Below, piece after piece: positions 62,017 to 64,000 of a stretch of 64,000 bases of DNA. Made by a program: the position numbers and the translations under genes. Source of the stretch: Desulforamulus ruminis DSM 2154 (GTDB lineage: Bacteria > Bacillota > Desulfotomaculia > Desulfotomaculales > Desulfotomaculaceae); the NCBI RefSeq assembly GCF_000215085.1, contig NC_015589.1:930001-994000 (forward strand), read 5' to 3'. The notes under the pieces were generated by a model that was given only the letters and a program-made list of their open reading frames with translations, was not told the DNA's origin and did not search any database. The stretch's first letter is position 1. Every line of letters starts with the position of its first letter.

Positions 62017-62154
62017 TTAAAAAAGTAACAGGAAAGCAAGTAACAATAATATGCCAATTAGTAAAGCGATGATAAAACCAATGATAAAACCAATACCTAT
62101 GCCGAAAAAGGAGTCGTCGAAGCTTCCACCACAGCCACTATTTCCAAAACCCAT
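62017..62154 (-). CDS. Small Gly/Ile/Leu-rich membrane protein, 45 aa (sporulation type)
   Basis: A Gly/Cys/Ser-rich head (MGFGNSGCGGSFDDSFFG) followed by one long hydrophobic segment (IGFIIGFIIALLIGILLLLA). It starts at ATG 62154 after GGAAGGAGAATTGAT. The promoter upstream (GTAAC-N15-TATATTAT) matches that of the two neighbouring small genes. The layout is that of YjcZ-like sporulation proteins; function unknown. Confidence 0.7.
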   Translation of the reverse strand: MGFGNSGCGGSFDDSFFGIGIGFIIGFIIALLIGILLLLAFLLLF

Positions 62155-62389
62155 ATCAATTCTCCTTCCCTTAAATGATACTTCATAATATAGAAAAATG
62201 ATCAAAACGTTACAAAAAAAGACAAGTAAACCAATTTATTGGGCAAAATTTAAGGGATTACCCAAAGAAAATAAAGCCACAGATATACATTTTGGTATAA
62301 CTTGGTTATTACTTAGGAGGCTTTATTAAACTTCTCTATCGATTCCTTATAATGGAGAGGTGGTTATTAATATAACTCATTTGTTAGTA

Positions 62390-62428
62390 TAATACGGAAC
62401 CCGGCTCCCTCCAGGGGCCTTTTTTTAA
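62390..62428 (+). terminator. Orphan + strand terminator-like hairpin
   Basis: GGCTCCC-TCCA-GGGGCC then TTTTTTT. A TATAAT lies only ~10 bases upstream (62387-62393); no + strand gene ends here, so its role is unclear. Confidence 0.45.
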
Positions 62429-62496
62429 TTTTCTACACCATATCCACCACAACCACAGCCACCGCCGCAACCCCCACCGCATCCGTAGCTCACCAT
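62425..62496 (-). CDS. Tiny Gly/Cys-rich peptide gene, 23 aa
   Basis: The peptide contains five Cys in a Gly-rich frame (SYGCGGGCGGGCGCGG is its core). It starts ATG 62496 after GGAAGGGGCATGC. The upstream GTAACA-N16-CATATTAT repeats the pattern of neighbouring small genes. Probably a spore-coat-type microprotein; the Cys/Gly pattern also recalls metal-binding peptides. Too short for family proof. Confidence 0.55.
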   Translation of the reverse strand: MVSYGCGGGCGGGCGCGGYGVEN

Positions 62497-62632
62497 GCAT
62501 GCCCCTTCCTTATGTGATGGTCCATAATATGGGAATAAATGCTGGAATGTTACGGAAAAAAGGTAAACTTCCAGTCGCTGTTAAAGGGTTTGCTTTGAGA
62601 GAGGAACCTGGTGATTTTTCCTTTAACAAAGC

Positions 62633-62666
62633 AAACCCTCCAGAGATATCTCCGGAGGGTTTGCTC
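62633..62666 (-). terminator. Terminator of the 37-aa gene
   Basis: Read leftwards AAACCCTCC...GGAGGGTTT then GCTTTGTT. Confidence 0.75.
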
Positions 62667-62671
62667 CATAC

Positions 62672-62785
62672 TTACTTACTGTTACATCCGTAACCGTAGC
62701 CACTGCCTCCAAGAAGCAGCAGGATAAGAATTAAGAAGATGATGAAAGCACAACTGTCATAGCAACCGCCATATCCGTAACTCAT
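62672..62785 (-). CDS. YjcZ-family sporulation microprotein, 37 aa
   Basis: The sequence SYGYGGCYDSCAFIIFLILI is followed by LLLLGGSGYGYGCNSK. This Gly-Tyr-Cys head, short membrane segment and Gly-Tyr tail is the YjcZ-type sporulation protein pattern. ATG 62785 has a perfect AAAGGAGG SD. GTAACA-N16-CATATTAT lies upstream. It is likely made in the mother cell and put in the spore envelope. Confidence 0.8.
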   Translation of the reverse strand: MSYGYGGCYDSCAFIIFLILILLLLGGSGYGYGCNSK

Positions 62786-62854
62786 TATACATCCTCCTTT
62801 CCTCTAGGATACTCCATAATATGGAAATGAAAGTGAGAATGTTACAAAGAAAAA

Positions 62855-62893
62855 AGTAACCCCTTAGCTGGCTGCTGCTAAGGGGTTACTGGA
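62855..62893 (-). terminator. Orphan - strand terminator hairpin
   Basis: Read leftwards GTAACCCCTTAG...CTAAGGGGTTAC then TTTTTT. No - strand gene is seen to the right, so an unannotated short RNA from about 62.95 kb is possible. Confidence 0.6.
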
Positions 62894-63045
62894 AGAGGGT
62901 ATAGTACCTACGCAGTGGTGCCTTTTACCTATACACTTATAACTAAAAAGGGACTTCCCTTTCCTTCTCGACTATTTTATTTCGACAAAATATGTTAAAG
63001 GAGCAAAGAAGAACTTATGGAATTAGACAAGTAAAAGATAAACTA

Positions 63046-64000
63046 ATGGAGAGAACCGTATTGCCAACAAATGCTAATTTGACAAAGAATCATACAAAAA
63101 AAATTATAAATTTACAAATGTTTAGAGGTCTAGCCGCAATGATGGTGCTGGTTTCACATGCAAATCTAATCGTTGACAAAAGTTTGTTTAGTGGGCTGTT
63201 GGTAGTGGGACGATGCGGGGTAGATTTCTTTTTTGTACTTAGTGGTTTTATTATTTACCATGTGAATTATTATTTTATTGGTCATCCAGTAAGGTATGGT
63301 TATTACATTAGAAAAAGATTTAATCGGATTTATCCTATATACTGGATATACACCTTGGTAACGTTAGCGATACACTTTGTATTAATGAAATACACCGGAA
63401 AAGGCTTAATTTACTGGATAAATGTTAACCTGGAAAATATACTAAGATCATTGTTTTTATACCCAGTTAACACAGCTATTCAAGAAGCATCTATAATACC
63501 AGTAGCCTGGACACTAAGTTATGAAATCGTCTTTTATGTTATGTTCAGTTTGCTAATCTTATTAAGAAAACAAATATCAATGTTTTTTATAACGATATGG
63601 GTGGTCGCTGTTATAATAAACTCGGTTTTTTCTTTTCAAACTGGTAACTTACTAATGAATGTTATTCTGAATGTTAAAAACCTGGAGTTTTTTATGGGTT
63701 GCATGGCAGCTTATTTTTTTAGAAAATATAGCTGCAAACTACCTAAGTATCAACTTAGATTACTAATGACTTTTGCAGTTCTTTTATTGGCAATATCGTG
63801 GTGCTATAGCCTTCACGCCGGGCATATATATGATGTAATCCATAAAATGGATGTAATTACTTTTGGTATTCCATTTTTTATAATTATATTGTGCGCTGTG
63901 TTGCTTGAGGAAAAAGTGCCTGCAAATAAAGCTAGTTTAAAAAACATTTTTATATATCTAGGGGATGCATCATATTCTATTTACCTAACACATTTTGTAA
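63046..64000 (+). CDS. Acyltransferase-3 (OafA/YrhL-like) membrane protein, 3' end outside window
   Basis: A membrane O-acyltransferase whose 3' part lies beyond the window. LQMFRGLAAMMVLVSHANL carries the catalytic-type His after RGLAA. GVDFFFVLSGFIIYH and RKRFNRIYPIYWIY are the other family motifs; at least eight hydrophobic helices are seen. Such enzymes acetylate sugars of surface polymers. The start is uncertain: ATG 63046 or an in-frame ATG 62992, neither with a good SD. The gene is clearly more AT-rich than most of the window, suggesting transfer. Confidence 0.85.
   Translation, partial: MERTVLPTNANLTKNHTKKIINLQMFRGLAAMMVLVSHANLIVDKSLFSGLLVVGRCGVDFFFVLSGFIIYHVNYYFIGHPVRYGYYIRKRFNRIYPIYWIYTLVTLAIHFVLMKYTGKGLIYWINVNLENILRSLFLYPVNTAIQEASIIPVAWTLSYEIVFYVMFSLLILLRKQISMFFITIWVVAVIINSVFSFQTGNLLMNVILNVKNLEFFMGCMAAYFFRKYSCKLPKYQLRLLMTFAVLLLAISWCYSLHAGHIYDVIHKMDVITFGIPFFIIILCAVLLEEKVPANKASLKNIFIYLGDASYSIYLTHFV

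Noticed and set aside
62499-62693. 64-codon + strand frame
   Set aside because: It crosses the terminator and the 3' end of the YjcZ-type gene on the other strand and has no SD.
1-64000. CRISPR arrays or phage gene blocks
   Set aside because: No regularly spaced direct repeats with unique spacers, no cas genes and no phage structural genes were seen.

Overview
The window looks like chromosome of an anaerobic, spore-forming, cobalamin-making Firmicute, most like the Desulfotomaculum/Desulforamulus group of Peptococcaceae. The pointers are a complete pro-SigK gene, small Gly/Tyr/Cys-rich sporulation-type genes, the anaerobic (cobalt-early) B12 route, a 2-hydroxyacyl-CoA-dehydratase-like pair, a DUF438/hemerythrin/PAS protein and frequent TTG starts with strong Shine-Dalgarno (SD) sequences. 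The genus is inferred from gene content only; no 16S rRNA gene lies in the window.

1-10.5 kb: the second part of a tightly packed cobalamin operon on the + strand (cbiE partial, T, F, G, H, J, X, C, P, B, cobS, pduX-like, cobD), ended by a strong intrinsic terminator. 10.8-16.1 kb: a membrane diguanylate cyclase and a Ski2-like DExH helicase split into two overlapping reading frames. 16.1-25.0 kb: envelope genes (SIMPL protein, CAP-domain protein with a Tyr/Asn-rich spacer, SLH protein, L,D-transpeptidase, SH3-AMIN amidase) plus two small housekeeping-type genes. Two copies of a dispersed repeat in opposite orientation bracket 18.1-25.2 kb.

25.4-35.4 kb: one long + strand run. AdoCbl-dependent glutamate mutase (glmS-glmL-glmE) and methylaspartate ammonia-lyase are followed by a single-subunit 2-hydroxyacyl-CoA dehydratase-like protein with its ATPase activator, an MBL hydrolase, a P-loop protein, RNase PH, XTP/dITP pyrophosphatase and a YfcE-type phosphodiesterase. 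The B12 operon makes the cofactor that glutamate mutase needs. A tRNA-Gly(TCC) at 35.49 kb marks the start of a small AT-rich accessory patch (35.6-37.2 kb) with gene remnants and a broken immunity-type gene.

37.3-47.0 kb: a lipoprotein-MacAB-like ABC exporter-TolC-like operon, a convergent two-component system, a secreted protein with three ~40-residue repeats and a chemotaxis receptor. 47.2-54.6 kb: a Tyr/Arg-rich membrane protein, the DUF438 protein, a candidate peptide-modification locus, a PiT phosphate transporter with its DUF47 partner, and pro-SigK. The candidate locus holds a Cys/Phe/Gln-rich repeat protein followed by a radical SAM/SPASM enzyme, with a divergent Cys-rich protein beside it. 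It is the best candidate here for an undescribed system, and its putative mother-cell (SigK-type) promoter suggests a spore-envelope role.

54.7-64 kb: DUF502, a BASS-family transporter, an IS1182-like element inserted at a terminator hairpin, DNA polymerase IV with a possible LexA box, an ArAE-type membrane protein, three tiny - strand sporulation-type genes sharing a promoter pattern, and the start of an acyltransferase-3 gene cut by the window end.
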